Of a DNA stretch of 64,000 nucleotides, positions 56,892-64,000 are shown one piece after another. Below the pieces are notes generated by a model. That model searched no databases. It had not been told where the DNA came from and saw only the letters and a list, made by a program, of their open reading frames with translations. Source of the stretch: Sphingopyxis sp. (GTDB lineage: Bacteria > Pseudomonadota > Alphaproteobacteria > Sphingomonadales > Sphingomonadaceae); contig JAIXHQ010000008.1 in NCBI GenBank assembly GCA_030145715.1, forward strand, positions 1 to 64,000, read 5' to 3'. Within the stretch, counting starts at the first letter, position 1. Each line of letters begins with the position of its first letter. The translations under genes and the position numbers were made by a program.

Positions 56892-58328
56892 ATGCCTGAA
56901 ATGGAGATGCCCGTGGCCACTCTTGCCGCCGAAACCCTTGATTATGTGATAGCCGACATCGGCCTTGCCGATTTCGGGCGCAAGGAAATCAACATCGCCG
57001 AAACCGAAATGCCGGGCCTGATGGCGCTGCGTAGCGAATTCGGCGCGGCGCAGCCGCTGAAGGGCGCGCGCATCACCGGGTCACTGCACATGACGATCCA
57101 GACCGCGGTGCTGATCGAGACGCTGACCGCGCTGGGCGCAGAGGTCCGCTGGGCGACGTGCAACATCTTTTCGACGCAGGACCATGCCGCCGCCGCGATC
57201 GCCGCGACGGGCGTGCCGGTGTTCGCGGTGAAAGGCGAAAGCCTGGCCGATTATTGGGACTATGTCGGCCGCATCTTTGACTGGGGCGTCGCCGACGGCA
57301 CGACCTGCAACCTGATCCTCGACGATGGCGGCGACGCCACCATGTTCGCGCTGTGGGGCGCTAAACTGGAAGCCGGCGAAACCATGCCGGCGCCTGAAAA
57401 TGAGGAAGAGGTCGAAATGCAGCGGGCGCTGAAGGCGTTCATCGCGGCCAACCCCGGATATCTGACCAAGACGGTCAAGGCGATCAAGGGCGTGTCCGAG
57501 GAAACCACCACCGGCGTCCACCGCCTGTATCATATCGCCAAGAAGGGCGAGCTGCCCTTTCCCGCGATCAACGTCAACGACAGCGTCACCAAGTCGAAGT
57601 TCGACAATCTTTATGGCTGCAAGGAATCGCTGGTCGACGCGATCCGCCGCGGCACCGACGTCATGCTGGCGGGCAAGGTCGCGACCGTTGCCGGTTTCGG
57701 CGACGTCGGGAAGGGATCGGCGCAGAGCCTGCGCAACGGCGGGGCGCGCGTGCTGGTGACCGAAATCGACCCGATCTGCGCGCTGCAGGCGGCAATGGAA
57801 GGTTTTGAGGTCGTGTCGATGGACGAGGCGGTCCAGCGGTCGGACATTTTCGTCACCGCGACCGGCAACGCCGACGTCATCACCGCCGAACATATGGCGG
57901 CGATGAAGAATATGGCGATCGTGTGCAACATCGGCCATTTCGACAGCGAGATCCAGATCGCGGCGCTCGCCAATTATAAATGGACCGAAGTGAAGCCGCA
58001 GGTCGACCTGGTCGAATTTCCCGACGGCAAGCAGATCATCATCCTGTCAAAGGGCCGGCTGGTGAACCTGGGCAATGCGACCGGCCACCCGTCGTTCGTA
58101 ATGTCGGCAAGCTTTACCAACCAGACGCTGGCGCAGATCGAATTGTGGACGCGCAGCGAGCAGTATCAGAACGACGTCTATGTCCTGCCCAAGCATCTGG
58201 ACGAAAAGGTGGCGGCGCTGCACCTCGAAAAGCTGGGCGTGCATCTGTCGAAGCTGACGCAAAAGCAGGCCGATTATATCGGCGTGCCGGTCGATGGCCC
58301 GTTCAAGCCCGAACATTATCGATACTGA
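56892..58328 (+). CDS. ahcY: adenosylhomocysteinase
   Basis: About 478 residues. The NAD-dependent enzyme hydrolyses S-adenosylhomocysteine to adenosine and homocysteine, relieving product inhibition of methyltransferases. Motifs: [72 protein letters not shown] (NAD loop) and the C-terminal KPEHYRY. The first Met in the GC hairpin region (56892) was chosen; further Met codons at 56901 and 56907 are possible. No good ribosome site is seen, so the exact start is unsure. Confidence 0.96.
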   Translation: MPEMEMPVATLAAETLDYVIADIGLADFGRKEINIAETEMPGLMALRSEFGAAQPLKGARITGSLHMTIQTAVLIETLTALGAEVRWATCNIFSTQDHAAAAIAATGVPVFAVKGESLADYWDYVGRIFDWGVADGTTCNLILDDGGDATMFALWGAKLEAGETMPAPENEEEVEMQRALKAFIAANPGYLTKTVKAIKGVSEETTTGVHRLYHIAKKGELPFPAINVNDSVTKSKFDNLYGCKESLVDAIRRGTDVMLAGKVATVAGFGDVGKGSAQSLRNGGARVLVTEIDPICALQAAMEGFEVVSMDEAVQRSDIFVTATGNADVITAEHMAAMKNMAIVCNIGHFDSEIQIAALANYKWTEVKPQVDLVEFPDGKQIIILSKGRLVNLGNATGHPSFVMSASFTNQTLAQIELWTRSEQYQNDVYVLPKHLDEKVAALHLEKLGVHLSKLTQKQADYIGVPVDGPFKPEHYRY

Positions 58329-58423
58329 TCGCCGAACCGTCCGCGCGGCCCGGCGCCGCGCGGACGATTTGCGGCCGCCGCATGGGGGCTTGCACCGCGC
58401 CGCCGCCTTCCCACATCGGCTGG

Positions 58424-58732
58424 ATGGCCAAGCGCAGCCTTTATCAACGGATGCGGACGAATGCGCACATGCGCAGCGCGCTGTTCGCGCTGGGCATTCT
58501 GTTGATGATAACCGGCATCGCGATCGGGCCGCTGCCCGGCCCCGGTTTCCTGATCGTCTTTCCGATCGGCCTGATGCTCTGTTTGCAGAACAGCGCCTGG
58601 GCCAAGCGCGTCTATGTTCGTTTCAAGCGGCGGCACCCCCGATATGGCGACCGCGCCGACCGGATCATGCGCCGCGTCAGCGCCGCGCGCCGCCGCGCCC
58701 GCGCCGCGCTGGAAAAGCCAGATGGCGATTGA
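58424..58732 (+). CDS. PGPGW-motif small membrane protein
   Basis: A 102-residue protein (start could be 58382, adding 14 residues). Two hydrophobic segments, about 18-35 and 41-56, are linked by the family motif GPLPGPGFLIVFP, where the last aromatic of PGPGW is replaced by Phe. The C-terminus is strongly basic (RRVSAARRRARAALE). Function of this family is unknown. It stands 95 bp after ahcY on the same strand. Confidence 0.75.
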   Translation: MAKRSLYQRMRTNAHMRSALFALGILLMITGIAIGPLPGPGFLIVFPIGLMLCLQNSAWAKRVYVRFKRRHPRYGDRADRIMRRVSAARRRARAALEKPDGD

Positions 58733-58833
58733 CTTTGGGCCGACTCTTGCTTATCCGCGCCCCCATGAGTGGCCGCCCACGTTTGGCGGCCCTTTTCTGT
58801 TAGAGCCATTAAAGAGAATTTGGGGATTTCGCG

Positions 58834-58968
58834 ATGAAGCGTACCTATCAACCGAGCCGCCTCGTTCGCAAGCGTCGCCATGGTTTTCGCGCCCGCAAGG
58901 CGACTGTCGGTGGCCGCAAGGTTCTGGCCAACCGCCGCGCGCAGGGCCGCAAGAAGCTGTCGGCCTGA
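58834..58968 (+). CDS. rpmH: 50S ribosomal protein L34
   Basis: A 44-residue basic protein, [20 protein letters not shown] at the start and [10 protein letters not shown] at the end, fully matching the family. First of the conserved rpmH-rnpA-yidD-yidC-yihA group. The preceding 100 bp should contain a strong promoter. TTGGGGA lies upstream of the ATG. Confidence 0.98.
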   Translation: MKRTYQPSRLVRKRRHGFRARKATVGGRKVLANRRAQGRKKLSA

Positions 58969-58991
58969 TCGCTGACGCTTCTGCACCGGTC

Positions 58992-59345
58992 ATGCTGGTG
59001 CGAACGCTTTCAAAACGCAGCGAGTTTCTGGCCGCCAACCGCGGCCTTCGCTTTCCCATGCCCGGTTTCGTCCTGCTCGTCCGCCATCGCGGCGACGGCG
59101 AGGATGTGCTGGGCATCGGCTATACCGTCAGCAAGAAGGTCGGCAACGCCGTCACCCGCAACCGGATGAAGCGGCGTTTTCGCGAACTGGCGCGCGCCGC
59201 ACTGCCCGAATCGGGCGTATCGGGCGCCGACCATGTGCTGATCGGCCGCCCTGGCGCCAACGACATGCCCTTTGCCGAACTGGGCGAGCATCTCGATTCG
59301 GCGCTGAAGCGCGCGGCGAAAAAGCTGGCGACCAAGGCGCCATGA
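58992..59345 (+). CDS. rnpA: ribonuclease P protein component
   Basis: A 117-residue RNase P protein that helps the catalytic RNA cleave pre-tRNA leaders. The RNA-binding signature [18 protein letters not shown] is clear, with the N-terminal [17 protein letters not shown] at 58992, 23 bp after rpmH. Stop overlaps the next start (ATGA). Confidence 0.95.
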   Translation: MLVRTLSKRSEFLAANRGLRFPMPGFVLLVRHRGDGEDVLGIGYTVSKKVGNAVTRNRMKRRFRELARAALPESGVSGADHVLIGRPGANDMPFAELGEHLDSALKRAAKKLATKAP

Positions 59346-59554
59346 TCGCCCGCCTGTTGATCCTGATCGCGCGCGGGTGGCAAATCGGCCCATCGCGCAT
59401 CCTGCCACCGACATGCCGCTATGCGCCGTCGTGCAGCGCCTATGCGATCACCGCGCTGCAACGCCATGGTGCGATCAAGGGTGGCTGGCTGGCGACAAAG
59501 CGGCTATTGCGCTGCCATCCTTGGGGGGGGCACGGGTACGACCCGGTCCCATAA
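59342..59554 (+). CDS. yidD: membrane protein insertion efficiency factor YidD
   Basis: A 70-residue protein: [20 protein letters not shown] (amphipathic N-terminus), then [20 protein letters not shown] and [16 protein letters not shown], all diagnostic. Overlaps rnpA by ATGA and lies 41 bp before yidC, as in most bacteria. A run of eight G (59523-59530) near the end is a potential slippage site. Confidence 0.96.
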   Translation: MIARLLILIARGWQIGPSRILPPTCRYAPSCSAYAITALQRHGAIKGGWLATKRLLRCHPWGGHGYDPVP

Positions 59555-59595
59555 TCATTCCCGCACCCGTTTTTAGACGAAGAAAGATCGAACGC

Positions 59596-61329
59596 GTGGA
59601 CGACAAGCGTAACATGATAACGGCCATCCTGCTGTCGGCGGCGATCCTGATCGGCTGGAACTTCGTGTCTGAAAAATTCTTTCCCACGCCCGACAAGCCC
59701 GATGTGACGCGGACGGTCGCGGCCCAAGGTGGCGCGGCCCTGCCCGGCCAGCCGGCGGCGCTGCCCGCGCCCGGCGGCACGACGCCCGCCGCGCAGATCA
59801 TCCGCCCGATCGAGGCGGTGCTGGCCGACGGCAATCGCATTCCCATCGAAACCCCGGCGATCAACGGGTCGATCAACCTGGTCGGCGCGCGCATCGACGA
59901 CATCACGCTCAGCAAATATCGCCAGACGATCCAGAAGGATTCGCCGCCGGTGCGGCTGTTCGCGCCGGGCGGCACCAAGGCCGCCTATTTCGCCAGCATC
60001 GGCTGGTCGGCGCAGGGCATCGTCGTGCCGGGTCCGACCACGGTCTGGACCGCGACGGGCACCAAGCTGACCCCGACGACGCCGGTGACGCTGAACTGGA
60101 CCAATGGCGCGGGCCAGGATTTCCGCATCGAATACAGCATCGACGCCAATTATCTGATTACCGCGAAACAGACGATCGCCAACATGGGCAGCGCGCCGGT
60201 CGCGGTGCGCAGCGGCACCTATATCGACCGCACCGGCAAGCCGACCGACCCGCACGAACAGGATAGCTGGACGATCCATATCGGCCCCACCGGCTATCTG
60301 GACGGCAAATCCAATTTCACCAATTATGGCGAGCTGGACGATGCGGCGAACAAGACGGTCGCCTATACCGCCGCCGGATGGTTGGGTTTCACCGACAAAT
60401 ATTGGCTGGCGGCGGTCGTTCCCGCCAAGGGCGAAAAAGTGTCGGCGGCGTTCAACGCGCTGCCCGGCGGCGCCTATCGCGCCGCATTCGCCCGCGACCT
60501 TGTCGAAGTCGCGCCGGGCAAGCAGATCACGACCACCAGCCGCGTCTTTGCCGGGGCCAAGGAAGTCAGCACGCTGTCCGCCTATCAGGACGATCAGGGC
60601 ATCACCCGCCTGTCGAACGCCATTGATTGGGGCTGGTTCGAATTTTTCGAGGTGCCGATTTTCAAGCTGCTCGACTGGCTGTTCAAGCAGGTCGGCAATT
60701 TCGGCGTCGCGATCATGGTGCTGACGCTGATTATCCGCCTGTTGATGTTCCCGATCGCAAACCGCCAGTTCGGATCGATGGCGCAGATGCGCCTGGTCCA
60801 GCCAAAGATGAAGGCGTTGCAGGAGCGGTACAAGGACGACAAGCCCAAGATGCAGCAGGAGCTGATGAAGCTCTATAAGGATGAAAAGATCAATCCGCTG
60901 GCCGGCTGTCTGCCGATCGTGATCCAGATCCCGATCTTTTATGCCCTGTACAAGGTGCTGATGCTGACGATCGAAATGCGGCACCAGCCGTTCATCCTGT
61001 GGATCAAGGATCTGTCGGCGCAGGATCCGCTGCACATCCTGAACCTGTTCGGCCTGTTGCCCTTTACCCCGCCGTCGATCCTGTCGATCGGCATCCTGGC
61101 GGTGATCCTGGGCATCACCATGTGGTTGCAGTTCCGCCTGAACCCGCAGGCGACCGACCCGGTGCAGCAACAGGTGTTCAAGATCATGCCGTGGCTGTTC
61201 ATGTTCATCATGGCGCCGTTCGCCGCGGGCCTGCTGCTATACTGGATCACCAACAATATCCTGTCGATCGCGCAGCAACAGTGGATGTACCGCAAGTTTC
61301 CGGCGCTGAAGGCGGCACCGACGACGTGA
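59596..61329 (+). CDS. yidC: membrane protein insertase YidC
   Basis: A 577-residue insertase that places proteins into the inner membrane alone or with SecYEG. It starts at GTG 59596 ([21 protein letters not shown]), which keeps the usual N-terminal membrane segment; the next Met is residue 7. A periplasmic domain spans about 60-350 and the insertase core starts at about 360 ([26 protein letters not shown]-like [37 protein letters not shown]). The C-terminus is [15 protein letters not shown]. The stop overlaps yihA (GTGA). Confidence 0.96.
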   Translation: MDDKRNMITAILLSAAILIGWNFVSEKFFPTPDKPDVTRTVAAQGGAALPGQPAALPAPGGTTPAAQIIRPIEAVLADGNRIPIETPAINGSINLVGARIDDITLSKYRQTIQKDSPPVRLFAPGGTKAAYFASIGWSAQGIVVPGPTTVWTATGTKLTPTTPVTLNWTNGAGQDFRIEYSIDANYLITAKQTIANMGSAPVAVRSGTYIDRTGKPTDPHEQDSWTIHIGPTGYLDGKSNFTNYGELDDAANKTVAYTAAGWLGFTDKYWLAAVVPAKGEKVSAAFNALPGGAYRAAFARDLVEVAPGKQITTTSRVFAGAKEVSTLSAYQDDQGITRLSNAIDWGWFEFFEVPIFKLLDWLFKQVGNFGVAIMVLTLIIRLLMFPIANRQFGSMAQMRLVQPKMKALQERYKDDKPKMQQELMKLYKDEKINPLAGCLPIVIQIPIFYALYKVLMLTIEMRHQPFILWIKDLSAQDPLHILNLFGLLPFTPPSILSIGILAVILGITMWLQFRLNPQATDPVQQQVFKIMPWLFMFIMAPFAAGLLLYWITNNILSIAQQQWMYRKFPALKAAPTT

Positions 61330-61988
61330 GCGAAACCGAACTCGATCCGGGGGCCGACCCCGAACGGGCAGAGCGCGCGCGCAAGCTGTTTTCGGGACCG
61401 ATAACGTTCCTGAAATCGGCGCCCGCGTTGCAGCATCTGCCGAACCCGAGCGCGCCGGAGATCGCGTTCGCGGGCCGATCGAACGTCGGCAAATCGTCGC
61501 TGCTCAACGCGCTGACCAACCGCAACGGCCTGGCGCGCACGTCGGTCACGCCGGGGCGGACGCAGGAGCTTAATTATTTCGACGTCGGCGAAAATCCGCT
61601 GATCTTTCGCCTTGTCGACATGCCCGGCTATGGCTTTGCCAAGGCGCCCAAGGATGTCGTCAAGAAATGGCGTTTCCTGATCAACGATTATCTGCGCGGG
61701 CGGCAGGTGCTGAAACGCACCCTTGTGCTGATCGACAGCCGCCACGGGATCAAGGACGTCGACCGCGACATATTGGAGATGCTGGACACGGCGGCGGTCA
61801 GTTATCGGCTGGTCCTGACCAAGGCCGACAAGATCAAGGCGACCGAATTGGAAGCGGTGCAGGCCGCGACCGAGGCCGAGGCGCGCAAGCACCCCGCCGC
61901 CCACCCGGAGGTCATCGCGACGAGCAGCGAAAAGGGCATGGGGATCGCCGAATTGCGCACCGCGGTTCTGGAAGCGGTCGAAAGTTAA
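61326..61988 (+). CDS. yihA: ribosome-biogenesis GTPase EngB (YihA/YsxC)
   Basis: A 220-residue small GTPase for 50S assembly. G1 [17 protein letters not shown]2 [12 protein letters not shown]3 [12 protein letters not shown] and G4 LTKADKIK. Start is a GTG at 61326 overlapping the yidC stop (GTGA). Part of the conserved rpmH-yihA cluster. A short GC-hairpin repeat follows the stop. Confidence 0.96.
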   Translation: MSETELDPGADPERAERARKLFSGPITFLKSAPALQHLPNPSAPEIAFAGRSNVGKSSLLNALTNRNGLARTSVTPGRTQELNYFDVGENPLIFRLVDMPGYGFAKAPKDVVKKWRFLINDYLRGRQVLKRTLVLIDSRHGIKDVDRDILEMLDTAAVSYRLVLTKADKIKATELEAVQAATEAEARKHPAAHPEVIATSSEKGMGIAELRTAVLEAVES

Positions 61989-61994
61989 TTTCTC

Positions 61995-62014
61995 CCCTCC
62001 CGCTTGCGGGAGGG
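61995..62014. repeat. short GC hairpin repeat, second copy
   Basis: CCCTCCCGC-TT-GCGGGAGGG, same design as 11044-11065. Placed 6 bp after the yihA stop and 15 bp before the GST start, it may double as a terminator. Confidence 0.65.
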
Positions 62015-62028
62015 AATCCGGAGATCTC

Positions 62029-62700
62029 ATGAAACTCTTCCTCGGGAACAAAGCCTATTCCAGTTGGAGCCTGCGCGGCTGGCTGGCGGTCAAGCACAGC
62101 GGCCTGCCGTTCGAGGAAATCACCGTCCCCCTGTATGACGAGGAATGGAGTCAGCGGCGCGAGGGCGACGAGTTCGCGCCGTCGGGTGGCAAGGTGCCGA
62201 TCCTGTGGGACGGCGACGACATCGTCGTGTGGGACAGCCTGGCGATCATCGATTACCTCAACGAAAAAACCGGCGGGACCAAGGGCTTTTGGCCCGACGA
62301 CATGCCCGCGCGCGCGATGGCGCGGTCGATGGCGGCGGAAATGCATTCGAGCTTTGCGGCGCTGCGCCGCAACCACAGCATGAATATTCGCCGCATCTTT
62401 CCGCCCGCCGACCTGCTCCCCGAAGTGCAGGCCGACATCATCCGCGTCTTTCAGATCTGGGCCGAGGCGCGGGCGCGGTTCGGCGGCGCGGGCGACTATC
62501 TGTTCGGCGACTGGTCCGCCGCCGACATCATGTTCGCGCCGGTCGTGACGCGCCTGATCACCTATTCGGTCCCGCTGCCGCGCTTTGCCGCCGCTTATGC
62601 ACAGGCGGTCATCAGCCACCCCCATATGCAGGAATGGATCGGCGGCGCCCAGGCCGAGGACTGGATCATCGAGAAATTCGAAGGCCCGGTCGAGGCATAG
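62029..62700 (+). CDS. glutathione S-transferase
   Basis: A 223-residue GST. The N-terminal thioredoxin-like domain starts KLFLGNKAYSSWSLRGWLAV (likely Ser active residue) and contains GKVPILWDGDDIVVWDSLAI with the cis-Pro and glutathione-binding Asp-Ser. The helical C-terminal domain includes YLFGDWSAADIMFAPVVTRL. The class is unclear; it is of the type often found in alphaproteobacteria. CCGGAG precedes the ATG. Confidence 0.93.
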   Translation: MKLFLGNKAYSSWSLRGWLAVKHSGLPFEEITVPLYDEEWSQRREGDEFAPSGGKVPILWDGDDIVVWDSLAIIDYLNEKTGGTKGFWPDDMPARAMARSMAAEMHSSFAALRRNHSMNIRRIFPPADLLPEVQADIIRVFQIWAEARARFGGAGDYLFGDWSAADIMFAPVVTRLITYSVPLPRFAAAYAQAVISHPHMQEWIGGAQAEDWIIEKFEGPVEA

Positions 62701-62880
62701 CGTCCCGGCGGATGGCGCGATAAAGCGGGGGCAGGCGGACCGAAAATCGCGGCCCACGCGGTCATCGGACGATGCGGTGCGCCGATCCGCGCTGACATGC
62801 GATTGAAACATGACTCCATCGCCTTTAGGGCTGGCGACCATGTACGCGGAACAGCCGGATATGCGGAACGACAGGACGGG

Positions 62881-64000
62881 ATGAGCGGATCGCTTTCCCC
62901 GACGATGCTGTTCGCGCTGGGCCTGTTCGCGGCGCTGTGGCTGCTTGCCGGACTGTGGGCGGTCGGGCGCGGGATCGCGATGCAGCGCCGGTCGGCCTTT
63001 GTCGCGGGACAGGCCGAACGGCTGGCCAGCCTGGTCGAGGCGTCGCCGCAACTGCCGGTCATCGTCCGCGCCGACTGGCGCGTCGAGGCCAGCGAGCGGC
63101 TGGGGCGCTGGCTGGGGCTGGACCGCGGGCCGCGGAATTTCGACGAGCTGCGCGGGATCGACAGCGGGCTGGACGCCGCCGGGCATGATGCGTTGCGACA
63201 GGCGATCCTGGGCGCGCAGCGCGCCGCCAAGCCCTTTGTCCTGAGCGTGCGGCCGCAGGGCAGCAGCCGCACCGTCGTCATTCATGGCGCGGCGGCGCCG
63301 CAGGCGGTCGGCGGACAGGGCAGCGTGCTGTTGTGGCTGAGCGACGCGACCGACGGCCAGCTTGCGCTGGCGGAGGCGCGCGGCGAACGCGACGAGGCGA
63401 TGGCGGCGTTCGAGGCGCTGTCGGGCCTGATCGAAGCCGCGCCCTTTCCGATGTGGTTCCGCGACACCGACCTGAACCTTGCGCTGATCAACGGCGCCTA
63501 TGTCCGCGCGGTCGAGGCGCGGAACGCGGCGGCGGTGATCGATGGCGGGATCGAATTGTGCGAGACGGTGGCCGGGGTCAGCGCGGCCGAGGCCGCCGAC
63601 GAGGCGCGCATCGCCGGGTCGGCGCAGGTCCGCACGATCCCGGTGACGATCGAGGGCGAACGGCGGATCATGCGCGTCGTCGACGTGCCGCTGGCGCCCG
63701 AGGGCGGCCGGGTGATCGGCATCGCGGGCTATGCCATCGACATTCAGGAACTGGAAAGCGAGCGCGGGGCGCACCGCCGCTTTGTCGATACGCAGCGCGA
63801 ACTGCTCGACCGTTTGTCGGCGGCGGTCGCGCAGTTCGGCCCCGACCAGGGGCTGAGTTTCGCCAATTTGCCGTTCCGGCGGCTGTTCGCGCTGGAATCC
63901 GACGATGTCGCCGAAGCCCTGCCGTTCGCGCGGCTGCTCGATGCCTGGCGCGAGGCGGGGCGCACCCCCGAAGTGCGCAACTATCCCGAATGGCGCAAGG
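62881..64000 (+). CDS. PAS-domain sensor histidine kinase, DivL-like (C-terminus outside window)
   Basis: An open frame of 373 codons from ATG 62881 runs to the end of the window without a stop. It starts with one membrane segment (about 9-30, MLFALGLFAALWLLAGLWAV). One PAS-like region lies at about 175-295 (AAPFPMWFRDTDLNLALINGAY ... IAGYAIDIQELE) and a second begins at about 310 (FVDTQRELLDRLSAAVAQFG). The stretch FARLLDAWREAGRTPEVRNY is typical of DivL-type kinases that link to the CtrA pathway. The kinase domain, if present, is beyond the window, so the class is inferred. Confidence 0.7.
   Translation, partial: MSGSLSPTMLFALGLFAALWLLAGLWAVGRGIAMQRRSAFVAGQAERLASLVEASPQLPVIVRADWRVEASERLGRWLGLDRGPRNFDELRGIDSGLDAAGHDALRQAILGAQRAAKPFVLSVRPQGSSRTVVIHGAAAPQAVGGQGSVLLWLSDATDGQLALAEARGERDEAMAAFEALSGLIEAAPFPMWFRDTDLNLALINGAYVRAVEARNAAAVIDGGIELCETVAGVSAAEAADEARIAGSAQVRTIPVTIEGERRIMRVVDVPLAPEGGRVIGIAGYAIDIQELESERGAHRRFVDTQRELLDRLSAAVAQFGPDQGLSFANLPFRRLFALESDDVAEALPFARLLDAWREAGRTPEVRNYPEWRK

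Noticed and set aside
61912-63774. A 620-codon minus-strand frame opposite the GST and PAS kinase genes
   Set aside because: Both plus-strand genes have clear families or domain patterns; the opposite frame has none and no ribosome site.
1-64000. tRNA, rRNA genes and CRISPR arrays
   Set aside because: No cloverleaf with a T-loop GTTCRANNC signature in a gap, no rRNA-like block and no regularly spaced direct repeats were seen. A tRNAscan or CRISPR finder would settle this.

Overview
The window reads as chromosomal DNA of a GC-rich alphaproteobacterium, most likely a sphingomonad (Sphingopyxis-like; inferred, not proven). The reasons are the ffh-rpsP-rimM-trmD-rplS and rpmH-rnpA-yidD-yidC-yihA orders, a perfect TTAA-N7-TTAA CtrA-type site, an SUV3-like helicase next to fdxA, a large TonB-dependent receptor, and dispersed palindromic repeats of the kind common in that group. 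No tRNA, rRNA or CRISPR array was seen. Assignments come from reading translated sequence and recalled family motifs, without database searches.

0-5.5 kb: the start of rplU and a small lipoprotein gene, then a phage-shock locus. pspF is divergent from a sigma-54 promoter that reads into a 56-residue hydrophobic protein gene, pspA, pspB, pspC and four tandem small membrane/coiled-coil genes whose tails resemble those of PspB and PspC. sufE follows. 5.5-15.4 kb (mostly minus strand): TonB-dependent receptor, clpX, clpP, a 1.2-kb gene-free stretch packed with inverted repeats, fdxA, an S4-domain protein and the SUV3-like helicase. 15.5-27.7 kb: an M23 peptidase behind the CtrA-type site; a translationally coupled hemB-GNAT-spermidine synthase-like-gamma carbonic anhydrase run; then on the minus strand a PuuD-like membrane protein, yciB, ftsY, mtaB, dapF and a GGDEF-EAL protein.

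28-37.8 kb: the ffh/ribosomal operon closed by a strong terminator, asd, a lipoprotein, a GFA-family protein, and a MarR-EmrA-EmrB efflux unit carrying a 137-bp structured repeat between emrA and emrB. 38.2-48.0 kb: a divergent heavy-metal (probably Ni/Co/Zn) locus. The minus arm is a DmeR/RcnR-type regulator, a His-rich membrane-anchored protein, a HupE/UreJ-family protein and a transmembrane anchor protein. The plus arm is an NreB-like MFS exporter with a His-rich tail, an unknown small membrane protein and czcCBA. The shared 160-bp promoter region holds three stacked palindromes, including a C5/G5-tract operator typical of the regulator family.

48.6-64 kb: a DsbA-like isomerase, an alpha/beta hydrolase, an M2 peptidase, AMP nucleosidase, a peroxiredoxin, an rRNA/tRNA methyltransferase of the SpoU/TrmH family with unusual start and composition, YqgE, a 263-bp MITE-like element inserted at the yqgE stop codon, a TPR-like secreted protein, ahcY, a PGPGW protein, the rpmH-rnpA-yidD-yidC-yihA cluster, a glutathione S-transferase, and the N-terminal part of a PAS sensor kinase that runs off the window. 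The most unusual items are the extended psp array, the metal locus with its control region, and the MITE.
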